NCBI GenBank assembly: GCA_937139495.1
Contig: CAKZQC010000050.1
Coordinates: forward strand, 20,403 to 84,402
Direction of reading: 5' to 3'
From: an uncultured Saprospiraceae bacterium
Lineage (GTDB): Bacteria > Bacteroidota > Bacteroidia > Chitinophagales > Saprospiraceae
DNA: 64,000 nucleotides
A program made the position numbers and the translations under genes. The first letter of the stretch is position 1, and the number at the start of each line of letters is the position of its first letter. Under the pieces are notes generated by a model. The model had not been told where the DNA came from. It saw only the letters and a program-made list of their open reading frames with translations, and did not search any database. Positions 45,366-55,100 of this stretch are shown here, one piece after another.

Positions 45366-45659
45366 ATGGCAAGAAAGAAAGAAGATGAAGTGGAGTTCAG
45401 TAAACTCAGCAAAAAAGAAAGACGCATCGCTGCTCAAAAATTACTTTTTGGAGAATTTGAAGAGTCGGAAAGAGGAAATATATGGGGCAAAAAGTTTTCG
45501 CTCTTCTCCTTGATTGGACTAACAATCGTAGGGATTGTAGCTATTTTTGCAGTACAAACAGGCAAAATAGACCCACAGAATTTGCCTGCGGACGAGCCTT
45601 CTTTTTACCAAAAGATGCTAGAACGTGACCAAGTGGTTAAAGATACGTTAAAAAATTAA
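45366..45659 (+). CDS. Small single-span membrane protein
   Basis: A 97-residue protein with a very charged N terminus (MARKKEDEVEFSKLSKKERR), one membrane helix (about 44-65) and a short acidic or charged tail. The ATG at 45366 is chosen because the longer frame adds an unlikely Cys/His-rich segment. The layout (cytoplasmic basic part, one helix, short periplasmic tail) resembles many unassigned Bacteroidota envelope proteins. No family was recognised. It converges closely on the next gene, with 21 bases between stops and no obvious terminator. Confidence 0.7.
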   Translation: MARKKEDEVEFSKLSKKERRIAAQKLLFGEFEESERGNIWGKKFSLFSLIGLTIVGIVAIFAVQTGKIDPQNLPADEPSFYQKMLERDQVVKDTLKN

Positions 45660-45680
45660 GTGTCCGTTTTTATTCTCTCT

Positions 45681-46253
45681 CTAGGCTTGACACCAACTTT
45701 TGAAATCTACTACTTGAGGGTTATAAATAACGCCTCTTGTTTCTATAGAATCATCTCTGTTTATCAATAATTCGACATAAGTCTCTTCTGGAGAACGTTC
45801 CTCTTCGTAATCTATTCGGATAATATTTGATTTGGCAATAATATGGTATGCCTCTGGCGTACGCTCAAAGTAATATTCGGGCGTCAACAAGGCACCATAA
45901 TAAGTCTCTTTGGGGTTTTTCATGTAAGCATCTATAATGTGATCCAATTGTCGGTAACGCACCAAAAAGCCAATTGACAAAATAGAAAATACGCTAATAA
46001 CCATCAAACCGACCAGTACAGGCAAATCAATTTGCCAATAATAAATGGAATCTATTGCCAAAGCGTTGTACGAGAGATAGAGAAAAACGGTCGCACAAGT
46101 AGCCGCCCCTAATAAAGCCCATTTTTGATTATTGTAATGAATAACAGGATTGTAAGGGATAAAAGTGGCATTGTCGAACGCAGATAACTGATGTAAGCGG
46201 GCTGCTTTCAAAAAATCTTTCTCCGCTAGTTGAATTTCTTTATTATTCTTCAT
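45681..46253 (-). CDS. Hypothetical membrane protein with two helices
   Basis: A 190-residue protein with a hydrophilic N terminus, two adjacent membrane helices (about 45-65 and 78-98) and a C-terminal soluble domain that may resemble a PH-like or YcxB-type fold (EYYFERTPEAYHIIAKSNIIRIDY). The ATG at 46253 is preferred to an ATG 63 bases upstream because a CAAATGTA (TACATTTG on the minus strand) -7 box lies between them. No firm family assignment can be made. Confidence 0.72.
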   Translation of the reverse strand: MKNNKEIQLAEKDFLKAARLHQLSAFDNATFIPYNPVIHYNNQKWALLGAATCATVFLYLSYNALAIDSIYYWQIDLPVLVGLMVISVFSILSIGFLVRYRQLDHIIDAYMKNPKETYYGALLTPEYYFERTPEAYHIIAKSNIIRIDYEEERSPEETYVELLINRDDSIETRGVIYNPQVVDFKSWCQA

Positions 46254-46289
46254 TATATGATATGATGAGTACTTACTAATAGCTTGCTG

Positions 46290-46297
46290 CAAATGTA
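46290..46297 (-). promoter_or_regulatory. Candidate -7 promoter box
   Basis: Minus-strand TACATTTG fits TAnnTTTG, 37 bases before the preferred start of the two-helix membrane protein, and would exclude the longer start. Confidence 0.4.
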
Positions 46298-46496
46298 TCA
46301 AATTTTCGATTAACAATTACTTTAGCAAAAGCAATAATAATACGATTACGCTTTTTTAGATTAAAAAAACAGTTGGCGAACATAGATTGTTCTAGCTTTT
46401 TGATACCTTAACCATAATCGCTCCACGAGATACCCATTCAATACCTTTTTTTTGTAGCAGCCTGCTGCTTTACAAAGAACCAATTACCTTGTATTT

Positions 46497-47414
46497 ATGC
46501 CAAATATAAATAAACGAGTAGCATGGCTTTTGCCATTGTTTTTGTGGGGTTGTCAATTGCTGCCCTCTAGCGATCCGTCATCAGACAACGATGGCACGGC
46601 TGATATTGCTGCTACCCATTTCTCCTATCATTTGGCTTTTGCCAATGCTGACACGATGCCTTATCATCAAGCTACTGTTTATCAAACACAACACGATAGT
46701 CTAGATTATGAACGAGCTGATATTGTCAAAATTATACTGACGTACCCTGTCATGGATAGTTTGAGCAGCGTGGCTGCGGCAGATAGTATCCATCAAAAAA
46801 TAGACTACTTATTGCTAAAAAAACAAAATGGTGATTTAGCATTTGAGTCCACTGAGCAGCGTCTTCGAGCATTTATACAAGACTTTGAGGAGTACGACCA
46901 AGATATGAAAGATTTTGGATTGATGAGTGGTCCCAAATGGTTCAATACCGTTTCTATCCAAACCCAGCTCAACAGAGCTAATCTATATAGCTTTTCCATC
47001 TTAGAAAGTGAGTTTATGGGGGGCGCACACGCCAACGAATCTACCCATTATTACAATATAAATACTAAAACAGGTCAGGAAATACAACTTCACCAAGTAT
47101 ATGACACCACCGCCTCCAATCATATCCAAAAAGCAGCCGTAGTGGCATTCAAACAAAAAGTAGCCATTCCGCTCGATAGCAATCTGGTTACTTCTAGTTT
47201 TGGTATTGAGGAAACCGCTTTCCCTTTTCCTCAGAATTTTTGCATTCAGCCCACAGGCATTTTATTTTATTACAACGCCTACGATTTGGACAACCTAACA
47301 TTACAACAAATAGCCTTTTTGCTACCCTACGATTCGATACATCAGTGGATTAATCCAGCGATTGTACCCCTCGATTCTTTTCCTATTGTAGCTACAGATA
47401 CGACTACTTTATGA
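46497..47414 (+). CDS. DUF3298-type lipoprotein
   Basis: A 305-residue lipoprotein with lipobox LWGC (Cys19) after the signal, then a Ser/Asp-rich linker. The body matches the DUF3298/DUF4163 pattern seen in RsiV-like and related proteins: YSFSILE-type strands, GGAHANESTHYYNINTKTGQ, and the downstream FPFPQNFCIQPTGILFYYNAYD with YDLDN. It is likely anchored to the outer membrane facing the periplasm. Function in Bacteroidota is unknown; lysozyme binding, as in RsiV, is one idea. Its stop codon overlaps the start of the next gene (ATGA), so the two are cotranscribed. Confidence 0.82.
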   Translation: MPNINKRVAWLLPLFLWGCQLLPSSDPSSDNDGTADIAATHFSYHLAFANADTMPYHQATVYQTQHDSLDYERADIVKIILTYPVMDSLSSVAAADSIHQKIDYLLLKKQNGDLAFESTEQRLRAFIQDFEEYDQDMKDFGLMSGPKWFNTVSIQTQLNRANLYSFSILESEFMGGAHANESTHYYNINTKTGQEIQLHQVYDTTASNHIQKAAVVAFKQKVAIPLDSNLVTSSFGIEETAFPFPQNFCIQPTGILFYYNAYDLDNLTLQQIAFLLPYDSIHQWINPAIVPLDSFPIVATDTTTL

Positions 47415-48103
47415 GAGCGATTATGAACTGGAGCGGTGGCAAAGATGCTACCTTGGCACTCTACAAGCTATTGCAACAAGGGCACTATGAAGTGCCGTAT
47501 TTATTCACGACTGTCAGTAGCCCACAAGATAGAATAACCATGCACGGCGTACGTCAAGAGCTATTGCAATTGCAGGCAGAAAGTATTGGAATCGAGCTGC
47601 GGCAGCTATCTTTGCCGAGCAGCAACGAGATGGAAACCTACAATCAATTGATGCAGCAACAAATGCAACAATTTACCACCGAAGATATTTATTACAGTAT
47701 CTTTGGAGATATTTACTTGCAAGACTTGCGCACTTACCGAGAACAGCAACTCCAAAAAGTAGGCATGCAAGGAGTTTTTCCGCTGTGGCAATTGCCCACT
47801 ACTGCCCTATTGAACGAGTTTTTAGCCTTGGGATTCCGAGCAGTAGTAGTCTGTGTCAATGCCAAATACTTGGACGAAAGTCATCTTGGTCAAGTTATTG
47901 ACCAAAAATGGATTGCTAGTCTGCTGCCAGAAGTAGATATTTGTGGCGAGAACGGCGAATTTCATACCTTTGTGTTTGATGGTCCTTTATTTGACTTTCC
48001 TATTGACTTTCGACTCGGCGAAATCGTAACCAAAGACTACGGTAATGGCGAAAAAACAAACTACGACAGCAAGTTTCATTTTATTGATTTAGAAGTTGCC
48101 TAA
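47411..48103 (+). CDS. Dph6-related ATP pyrophosphatase (diphthine-ammonia-ligase-like)
   Basis: A 230-residue protein of the adenine-nucleotide alpha-hydrolase (PP-loop) family. The PP-loop is NWSGGKDATLALYKL (residues 6-20) and the C-terminal signature is DICGENGEFHTFVFDGPLF. Eukaryotic Dph6 amidates diphthine on elongation factor 2; bacteria lack diphthamide, so the bacterial members have an unknown amidation-type role. It overlaps the preceding lipoprotein gene by four bases and is followed closely by a membrane protein gene, forming a compact operon. Confidence 0.9.
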   Translation: MRAIMNWSGGKDATLALYKLLQQGHYEVPYLFTTVSSPQDRITMHGVRQELLQLQAESIGIELRQLSLPSSNEMETYNQLMQQQMQQFTTEDIYYSIFGDIYLQDLRTYREQQLQKVGMQGVFPLWQLPTTALLNEFLALGFRAVVVCVNAKYLDESHLGQVIDQKWIASLLPEVDICGENGEFHTFVFDGPLFDFPIDFRLGEIVTKDYGNGEKTNYDSKFHFIDLEVA

Positions 48104-48137
48104 TCAACACCTTCCAACTTCACTATTTTTCTTTCTC

Positions 48138-49049
48138 ATGCAGCATTCACTACGTTCCTACCTCAACAATCCAATTCATTTTTCACTACAATTTTTCACA
48201 GCCTGCGTTTTACTAGGTCGAGCCTATCAAGGCTTATTTTTTGATTTGAATTTACGTTCTTTCTTTTGGGACGAACAATTATTGTCTCCCTTAGTGACAT
48301 GGTTTACACAGGATAGTTGGCATCATTACGTTACCAATCGTAGTTTGCCAACAGACGATCTAATCAATGGTTTGTGTACGAGTATTGGGCTACTTTGGCT
48401 ATTTAGTGCCATCAGTATTTTGTTTATTCACAAACGGCAGGCTTGGACCAAGTGGCTACTTTGGGCTGCTGGTTTTGCACTATTTTTATTGTCACTACTA
48501 CTCTGGAAAAATAATTATTACGCTCCTGCTCAACTGCTAGAACAAGCCACCCAAATTGGGTTACCTTTCTTGCTCGTTCATGTATTTTATTACAATAAAA
48601 AAGAAAGCAATCCTAGCCAATCTTGGGCGTTCAATACACCAAAGTTTAGAGGGGTTGTTATGGCAATAATAGCACTTACTTTTTGTTCACACGGGTTGTT
48701 TGCCATTGGTTATTATCCTACTTCTGGCGAATGGGTGATGTGGTCAAAACGATTATTATTCACGCAAGACGACACGACCATTTATACTTTTTTGAAAGTC
48801 ATGGGCATTTTGGATTTTGTGGCGGTTGTACTATTATTTTGGCGACCTACTCGAACCATAGGGCTTACTTATTGTATAATATGGGGTTTTGCGACTGCAT
48901 TAGCTCGTATTTTAGCCAATTTCTATCTAGAAATACCGCTAACTTCGCTGCATGAATGGGTCTATCAAATGGTCTTCCGTTTAGGACATGGTGGGTTGCC
49001 ACTAATCTTGTGGTTGCTCTACAAAAAAGAAAAAAGAAATGAAACTTAA
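48138..49049 (+). CDS. Polytopic membrane protein of unknown function
   Basis: A 303-residue integral membrane protein with about seven or eight helices and aromatic-rich loops (FFDLNLRSFFWDEQLLSPLV, TWFTQDSWHHYV). No family was recognised. The ATG at 48138 is preferred; an in-frame TTG at 48096 would overlap the Dph6-like gene and add a short Pro/Phe stub. The 3' end overlaps the start of the alpha/beta hydrolase gene by 11 bases, which indicates cotranscription and perhaps functional linkage. Confidence 0.75.
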   Translation: MQHSLRSYLNNPIHFSLQFFTACVLLGRAYQGLFFDLNLRSFFWDEQLLSPLVTWFTQDSWHHYVTNRSLPTDDLINGLCTSIGLLWLFSAISILFIHKRQAWTKWLLWAAGFALFLLSLLLWKNNYYAPAQLLEQATQIGLPFLLVHVFYYNKKESNPSQSWAFNTPKFRGVVMAIIALTFCSHGLFAIGYYPTSGEWVMWSKRLLFTQDDTTIYTFLKVMGILDFVAVVLLFWRPTRTIGLTYCIIWGFATALARILANFYLEIPLTSLHEWVYQMVFRLGHGGLPLILWLLYKKEKRNET

Positions 49050-49743
49050 AATATATTGTATTCCAGGCTTGGGTTGCAACCAAGAAATTTTTCACCCTTT
49101 GTGGCAGCAACTGCCCCAATACAAAAGTGCCGTACAGTATTTGGAGTTTGTAGATCCTATATCTACCCAAGAATCGGTAGCAGCATATACCAAACGTCTA
49201 GCGACAACTATTCCAGCTCCAGAAGCTGACCAAATTACGCTTATTGTAGGGTTGTCGTTGGGCGGTATGATTGCCACCGAACTATCCAAGTTGATTCCTT
49301 ATCAAAAATTAATCTTGATTTCTACCATCAAGCATCAAGACGAACGCCCAAGACTTTTTCGATTGTGTACGAGAGTCCCCGTGCAGGGACTCTTGCCCAG
49401 TTGGGTTACTCGCAGAGTTTTTCCCAAACTTACGACTTGGTTTGGTAGCCGAATGGCTACCTCCAATGTATTGTTTGGCAAGATGGTTTCTCAAATGTCG
49501 CCTACTCATTTGGTATGGGGCAGAAATGCAGCTATCAGCTGGTTCAACGACCAAAATCCTGCACGCTGCGTGCATATACATGGTACGAGAGACCATATTT
49601 TCAATAACAAAACCATGCAAGTAACGCATACTATTGTAGGTGGCACACACGGCATGATAGTCGATAAATCGGAAGAGGTCGCCCTGCTCGTAGGTCAAGA
49701 GATAGCAGCCGTTGTTACAGCCATTCAAAATACACCTGCCTAA
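49039..49743 (+). CDS. Alpha/beta hydrolase
   Basis: A 234-residue serine hydrolase. The opening KIYCIPGLGCNQEIFHPLW holds the oxyanion region, and the nucleophile elbow is GLSLGG (Ser73). A plausible acid is Asp185 in HGTRDHIF and the His is His204 in GGTHGMI, which completes the triad. There is no signal peptide, so it is cytoplasmic. The substrate is unknown; small esters or lactones are usual for this group. It is the last gene of the four-gene run that starts with the DUF3298 lipoprotein. Confidence 0.88.
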   Translation: MKLKIYCIPGLGCNQEIFHPLWQQLPQYKSAVQYLEFVDPISTQESVAAYTKRLATTIPAPEADQITLIVGLSLGGMIATELSKLIPYQKLILISTIKHQDERPRLFRLCTRVPVQGLLPSWVTRRVFPKLTTWFGSRMATSNVLFGKMVSQMSPTHLVWGRNAAISWFNDQNPARCVHIHGTRDHIFNNKTMQVTHTIVGGTHGMIVDKSEEVALLVGQEIAAVVTAIQNTPA

Positions 49744-49885
49744 GATTGAAAATCTCGTCTAAAAAAACACTACGCCTCCTTCTTCCCCAAACAAAGTTGT
49801 GCTAGTGAGAAGTACCTCTTTCCAAAATTATTAACTATTACAACTACTTATCAAAAAAAAAAGACCTTCCTATTACTATTTTTTG

Positions 49886-49893
49886 TACCTTTG
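49886..49893 (+). promoter_or_regulatory. Candidate -7 promoter box for adk
   Basis: TACCTTTG fits TAnnTTTG exactly, 121 bases before the adk ATG, so it would give a long leader of just over 100 bases. No riboswitch or small gene was recognised in the leader. Confidence 0.4.
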
Positions 49894-50006
49894 CAGCTTA
49901 ACTGCGCTTAAGTCTATACTTAGAACAGTGCTGTAGTCACCATGCAGTACAACTTTGCTTATAGGTGCGTAGTATTATCGAATATCAATCAACCAAAAAA
50001 ATAAAA

Positions 50007-50594
50007 ATGCTTAATCTAATCCTGTGTGGTCCTCCCGGTAGCGGTAAGGGAACACAAGCCGCCAAGTTGGTCGAAAAATATAAACTTATCCATATTTCTA
50101 CGGGAGACTTGTTTCGTAGAGAAAAGAAATCAAACAGTTTGATTTGGCAAGAAGTACAAAACCACATCAACAAAGGAGAATTGGCACCTGATTCTATCAC
50201 CTTCAAGCTACTCAAAGCAGAAATGGACAATACGCCTGATGCCGTCGGTTTTATTTTTGATGGTTTTCCTCGCAATGTCAATCAAGCAGAACTACTAGAC
50301 AAATTTCTAAAAGAAGAAGAGAACACTTCTGTTTCTATCCTGCTGGAACTTCAAGTTCCTGACAAAGTCATTATCGACCGTATATTGGAGCGTGGCAAAA
50401 CATCGGGTAGAGTCGATGATCAAAAAGAAAGTATTGTTCAGAACAGAATTGACATCTACCAAAGCGAAACCGCTCCCGTAGCCTCTTATTATGAGCAATT
50501 CGGCAAGACCAAGCGTCTCAATGGCGTTGGTACGATGGATGAAGTTTTTGGTCGTCTATCCGACGAACTAGATGCTATCCGTAGCTTAAGCTAA
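50007..50594 (+). CDS. adk: Adenylate kinase
   Basis: A 195-residue adenylate kinase, which converts ATP plus AMP into two ADP. The P-loop is GPPGSGKGT (8-16), followed by the AMP-binding STGDLFR and FDGFPRN motifs and a short LID (ERGKTSGRVDD), as in short-form enzymes without the zinc-type LID insert. ATG 50007 is used because it gives the conserved MLNLILCGPPGSGKG N terminus; an in-frame GTG at 49965 would add 14 residues without similarity. It is monocistronic, with a strong terminator. Confidence 0.97.
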   Translation: MLNLILCGPPGSGKGTQAAKLVEKYKLIHISTGDLFRREKKSNSLIWQEVQNHINKGELAPDSITFKLLKAEMDNTPDAVGFIFDGFPRNVNQAELLDKFLKEEENTSVSILLELQVPDKVIIDRILERGKTSGRVDDQKESIVQNRIDIYQSETAPVASYYEQFGKTKRLNGVGTMDEVFGRLSDELDAIRSLS

Positions 50595-50623
50595 TAGAAA
50601 GAATACAACAAACAAGAAAAGCA

Positions 50624-50662
50624 AAAAGGCTGCCTCACAATCAAGTGAGGCAGCCTTTTTAT
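50624..50662. terminator. Hairpin terminator
   Basis: AAAAAGGCTGCCTCAC pairs perfectly with GTGAGGCAGCCTTTTT around AATCAA. It is the adk terminator, symmetrical enough to serve the converging barrel gene too. Confidence 0.92.
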
Positions 50663-50718
50663 GTATTCAGTTGTTTTACAATGTTAGTCTATTTTACTAG
50701 ACTTCATCTAGCTTTTTT

Positions 50719-51474
50719 TTAGTCAAAGCTCAAAACATATTGGAAACCTATAGTCAAACCACCCATTAGGATACCTGTTGAGCTTCTTTCTGGGTTAAGG
50801 ATAGTTCCTGAACTTTGGAAATAACTTGCAGCATCTTTACCTTCTGTGTTGGTCAAACTAGTTTCTAAGTGCAATAGAATCAATAGCCCCATTTGGTCGC
50901 TAAGTCTAATTCTACCACCTACTTCAGCACTAACACCAATTACAGCTTCGTTCAATACTTCTTGCTCCTCACCCAAAAACGATTTTTGATCACGCATATT
51001 AATCGTGTTTTCTGATGGATTATCTGCACTTCCTTTGGCTACAAAAGTACCAGAACTCAAGAAATCAATGTGTGGTCCTACACGGAAAAATGCAGAAGAA
51101 CCATTCATGTTGTCTCCTCCAATTCTCAACAAAACAGGAATACGAATGTAAGACTGGTAGCGACTAGCTCTTTGCTGATCACTCTTGTCTGTATTATCAT
51201 AATCCGTGATATAGTTTTGGTTAAGAGAAGCATAACCAATACCCGTAGCAATACCTATTCTATCTGAGAAATTGTAACCTGCTGTCAATCCTGCGTGCAA
51301 AGCATAAGTAGCTTGAAAGTTCAAATCTTTACCTGCTGCAAAATCTTCATCATTGAGGTACAAAGAAGAACCAGGAGTGAAATTCAATGTCATTTCTAAT
51401 CCTTTTTGTGCAAATACGCTAGTTGTAGCAAATAATGCCATAACCATAAAAAACAAATTTTTCATATTGTTCAT
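50719..51474 (-). CDS. Outer-membrane beta-barrel protein (PorT-like)
   Basis: A 251-residue protein with a signal peptide ending at SVFAQ. The mature chain has the alternating strands and turn glycines of a small outer-membrane barrel: LNFQATYALHAGLTAGYNF, IGIATGIGYASLNQNY, SYIRIPVLLRIGG, FFRVGPHIDFL, VSAEVGGRIRL and GGLTIGFQYVLSF with an aromatic C terminus. This is the PorT/OmpA-like outer membrane beta-barrel group common in Bacteroidota. The start could be MNNMKNL (51474) or MKNL (51465). Confidence 0.88.
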   Translation of the reverse strand: MNNMKNLFFMVMALFATTSVFAQKGLEMTLNFTPGSSLYLNDEDFAAGKDLNFQATYALHAGLTAGYNFSDRIGIATGIGYASLNQNYITDYDNTDKSDQQRASRYQSYIRIPVLLRIGGDNMNGSSAFFRVGPHIDFLSSGTFVAKGSADNPSENTINMRDQKSFLGEEQEVLNEAVIGVSAEVGGRIRLSDQMGLLILLHLETSLTNTEGKDAASYFQSSGTILNPERSSTGILMGGLTIGFQYVLSFD

Positions 51475-51502
51475 GTGTTTAATAAGTAATTAAATGAAAG
51501 CA

Positions 51503-51510
51503 CAAAGCTA
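51503..51510 (-). promoter_or_regulatory. Candidate -7 promoter box
   Basis: On the minus strand TAGCTTTG matches TAnnTTTG, 29 bases upstream of the outer-membrane barrel gene. Confidence 0.4.
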
Positions 51511-51752
51511 CTAAGTTTTCAGAAAAATGTAGATATGCTTTAAGTTTTTTTTAAGATAATACCCCTACTAGCATAACCAAAAAATCAACTACCTAACCAA
51601 ATACTCAATTAGGTCTTCTTTCCTTTACTTTGTAGTTATTTAGGTGTACTATTGTGAGTAACAAAGTAGTTACTCAAAAGGTTTTAATAGAAGTTGCCTA
51701 ATAGATATTATTAATAATTCCTATTAGACAATATAGCAAACTGCTCCTCTTT

Positions 51753-52151
51753 ATGTATTTAATTATCAAGAATCTATTCCATCTCGACTTCGCTTATAAG
51801 ACCTGCCTCCTTATTCTTACGGTTTTCCTGACTGTTGGATGTAGCGACAAGGAGTACTTGGTGAGTACCACCTCACCTCATCAAGCACTAGAAGTACTAT
51901 TGTATGAGAAAGAACGCCCCATGCACCAATCACCTGAAATTTTAATTTATTACAAAAAATCAAAAAAAGAAGCTTATATTGACAGTATTTTATTGCCTGA
52001 AGATGATCGCAATCAGATGGATTATACCTTTAGTTGGTCAAAGGATCAACTCTTGATCACTGTCCATTGTGATTATTGTATGATCAATGAACGCACTTAT
52101 ACCTTGTCATTTCAACAAAAAGAACCTATTTTATTAGCCGTAGCACCCTAA
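51753..52151 (+). CDS. Small lipoprotein of unknown function
   Basis: A 132-residue protein with a hydrophobic signal (CLLILTVFLTVGC, lipobox cysteine about residue 30) preceded by an unusually long 15-residue polar or hydrophobic N terminus, so a later start is possible, though no other ATG is close. The mature part of about 100 residues is beta-rich and contains a CDYC pair. No domain was recognised. It precedes the alpha-2-macroglobulin gene by 39 bases, but a -7 box between them suggests a separate promoter. Confidence 0.65.
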   Translation: MYLIIKNLFHLDFAYKTCLLILTVFLTVGCSDKEYLVSTTSPHQALEVLLYEKERPMHQSPEILIYYKKSKKEAYIDSILLPEDDRNQMDYTFSWSKDQLLITVHCDYCMINERTYTLSFQQKEPILLAVAP

Positions 52152-52152
52152 T

Positions 52153-52160
52153 TAAATTTG
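52153..52160 (+). promoter_or_regulatory. Candidate -7 promoter box for the alpha-2-macroglobulin gene
   Basis: TAAATTTG fits TAnnTTTG, just after the lipoprotein stop and 30 bases before the ATG at 52191. Confidence 0.4.
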
Positions 52161-52190
52161 TATTTTTCATCACACACAAAATTAATACAC

Positions 52191-55100
52191 ATGACCAAGC
52201 ACCTATCTAAATTATTCTGGCTTTTTGCCCTCGCACTAATCGTGCAGGCTTGCCAAACCACCACGGCTCCGAAGGAAGTAATCTACAATACTTCTTACGA
52301 CAACTATTTGTCGGGCTTTACGCAAGGAGAAATTTCCAAAAAATCAACAATTCGAGTTAAGTTCCAACAAGAACTTACGGATCAAGTTGCAGCTAGCATT
52401 TATCCCAATCCATTCAGCTTTGAGCCTGCCATAGCTGGCGAAGCCGTCTGGTCGGACAAAAGTACGTTAGAGTTTGTCCCTGCCGAAGATCTTACTTCTG
52501 GGCAAATCTATACCGCTACGCTCAACATGAGTAAACTGATCAAGGACTTACCCACAGAATTGACTGATTTTGTATTTCAATTCAAAGCAAAAGACCAGTT
52601 TATCAATGTTAGTCCATTGGCGAATACCGTTACCTACAACGAAGGCAAAAAGCTAATGACCATCAATGGACAAATGGAATTGCATGATGCCGAAGATATA
52701 TCTAAAGTAGAAAAACTACTAGAAGTATATGATGGCGACCAGAAATTACCGATTGATTGGAAACATCAAAATGGCAAATCGCACACGTTTGCCGTAGCAG
52801 GTGTAGAACAAAAAAATAATGCCTATAACTTGGTTTGGAAATGGAATGGTGAAACTGTTCAGTCCAAAACCGTTGGTAACTATACCACTACCATTCCTTC
52901 CGACAAGGAATTTAAAGTCAACAAAACGTATCAGTTTACTCGTCCAGAACAGCATGTTATCATTGAGTTCTCGGATTTATTGAGTACCAATCAGAACCTA
53001 GAAGGGCTACTGCTACTAGATGGCAAGAAGCTAAAATATACGATTGATAACAACAAAATAAAGTTGTACACCAATGGTAACTTGACAGGAAAAAAACAGC
53101 TCAAAATATCTCAATTGATACAAAACCTAGCAGGTAAACCGCTTGGAACTAGTACTACCACGACTATTCTGTTTGACGATGTCAAGCCTGAGGTAAAATG
53201 GATAGGCAACGGAAACATCATTCCTAAGTCCAAAAAAATGCCGATTGTATTTCAGTCTGTCAATCTTAGCGGTATTGACGTACGTGTTATCAAAGTAAAA
53301 GAAGCGAATGTCAAACAGTTTTTTCAGGTCAACCAAATTGCCGATGACAAAGAACTCAAACGAGTAGGCAATGTTGTCCTCGAAAAGAAAATTGCTTTTG
53401 ACGACGAAAAACTAAACCTCACTACTTGGACAACGCATTCGTTGGATTTGGCGGATTTGATTACGCCAGAACCCGGTGCTATTTATGAAATAGCTATTGG
53501 TTTCCGTCAGTCTTATTCACTATACAACTGTACCGTTCCTGTAGAAGAAGAGGCTAATAGAGAAGAAATCAATATGATGCAGCTTCCCGAAAAATGGGAC
53601 GAACCTAATTATAATTATAGCTATTGGGACTTTTATGAAGATGATTACAACTACGAGAATCTACAAAACCCTTGTAGTCGCTATTATTATGCTCCTCAGA
53701 AAGCCATCAAACGCAATATATTGGCATCTGATTTGGGAATTATTGCCAAACAAGGTAGCACCAACAATTTATTTGTAGTGAGCGACTTGCAGACAACTAA
53801 ACCCATGAAAGGCGTACTCTTGGAGTTCTATGATTATCATCAAGAATTGATAGGTACCGCCACCACCGACAAAGACGGAATGGCGACCACCAAATTCGAT
53901 AAAAATCCTTTCTTCTTGATTGCAAAGCAAGACAAACAAAGAGGCTATATGCGTCTTGATGACGGTAGTGCCTTGTCTATGAGCCGTTTCGATGTGTCAG
54001 GTAATACTTACCACAAAGGACTCAAAGGGTTTATTTATGGTGAACGTGGCGTGTGGCGCCCTGGCGATGAGTTGTTTATCAATTTCATACTAGAAGACAA
54101 AGACAAAACGCTCCCAGCTATACACCCTGTCCGCTTCTCGCTCAAGGATAGCAAAGGAAGTTTGGTCTATAGCAAAATGACAACCGCAGGAATCAATGGC
54201 ATTTATAATTTCACTTGTCAGACTTCTGAGAATGCCCCTACGGGCAATTACTTGGCAACTGTCACTGTTGGCGGTGCTAGTTTCAGCAAGACCATACGAA
54301 TAGAAGCGGTAAAGCCAAACCGTCTAAAAATGACGCTTGATTTTGGCAAACAAGAATTGGCACTTGCAGACAAAGAAGTGATTGGCACACTGCAAGCCAA
54401 TTGGCTACACGGTGCTGCTGCTCAAAACTTGAAAGCTAAAGTAGAAATGACACTTAAAGCTAAAAATGTCGTTTTCCCAATGCACAGTGGCTTTACGTTC
54501 AATGATGCAGGTAGAGATTTTGATCCAGAGGACAAAGTTATCTTTGAAGATAAATTAGACGAAAACGGAGCCGCAAAAGTAAAAACTACGATTGCTGCCA
54601 AAGCTCAAAGCCCCGGAATGCTTCAAGCAGATTTTCGCATGAAAGTATTTGAACCTGGTGGTGATTTTTCTATCGGACAATCTAGCATTCCTTACCACCC
54701 TTATACGACTTATGTAGGGGTGCGTTTGCCTAAAGGCGACGAGAGTAGAAATATGCTACTGACCGACAAAAAACACCCTGTCGAAATTATTACTGTAGAT
54801 AAAGATGGAAAAGCAAAAGATGTAGAAAACCTAATCGTGACGCTCTACAAACTAGAGTGGAAATGGTGGTTTGATAAGAACAAAGAAGAAGTACCGAACT
54901 ATCGTGGTCGTATCAATGCCTCGGAAGTAGAAACTGCCGTTGTCTCTACCAAAAACGGTAAGGCAATTTGGGATTTGGAAATCAAATATCCTCAATGGGG
55001 TCGTTATTTCGTACGTGTACAAAATGGCAAAAAAGGACACAGCACAGGACAAGTGTTCTATATCGACTGGCCTGGTTGGGCAGGTCGTTCTACCGAAAAA

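Noticed and set aside
49894..50006. Possible riboswitch in the adk leader
   Set aside because: About 110 bases with no recognisable riboswitch core or stable terminator/antiterminator arrangement.
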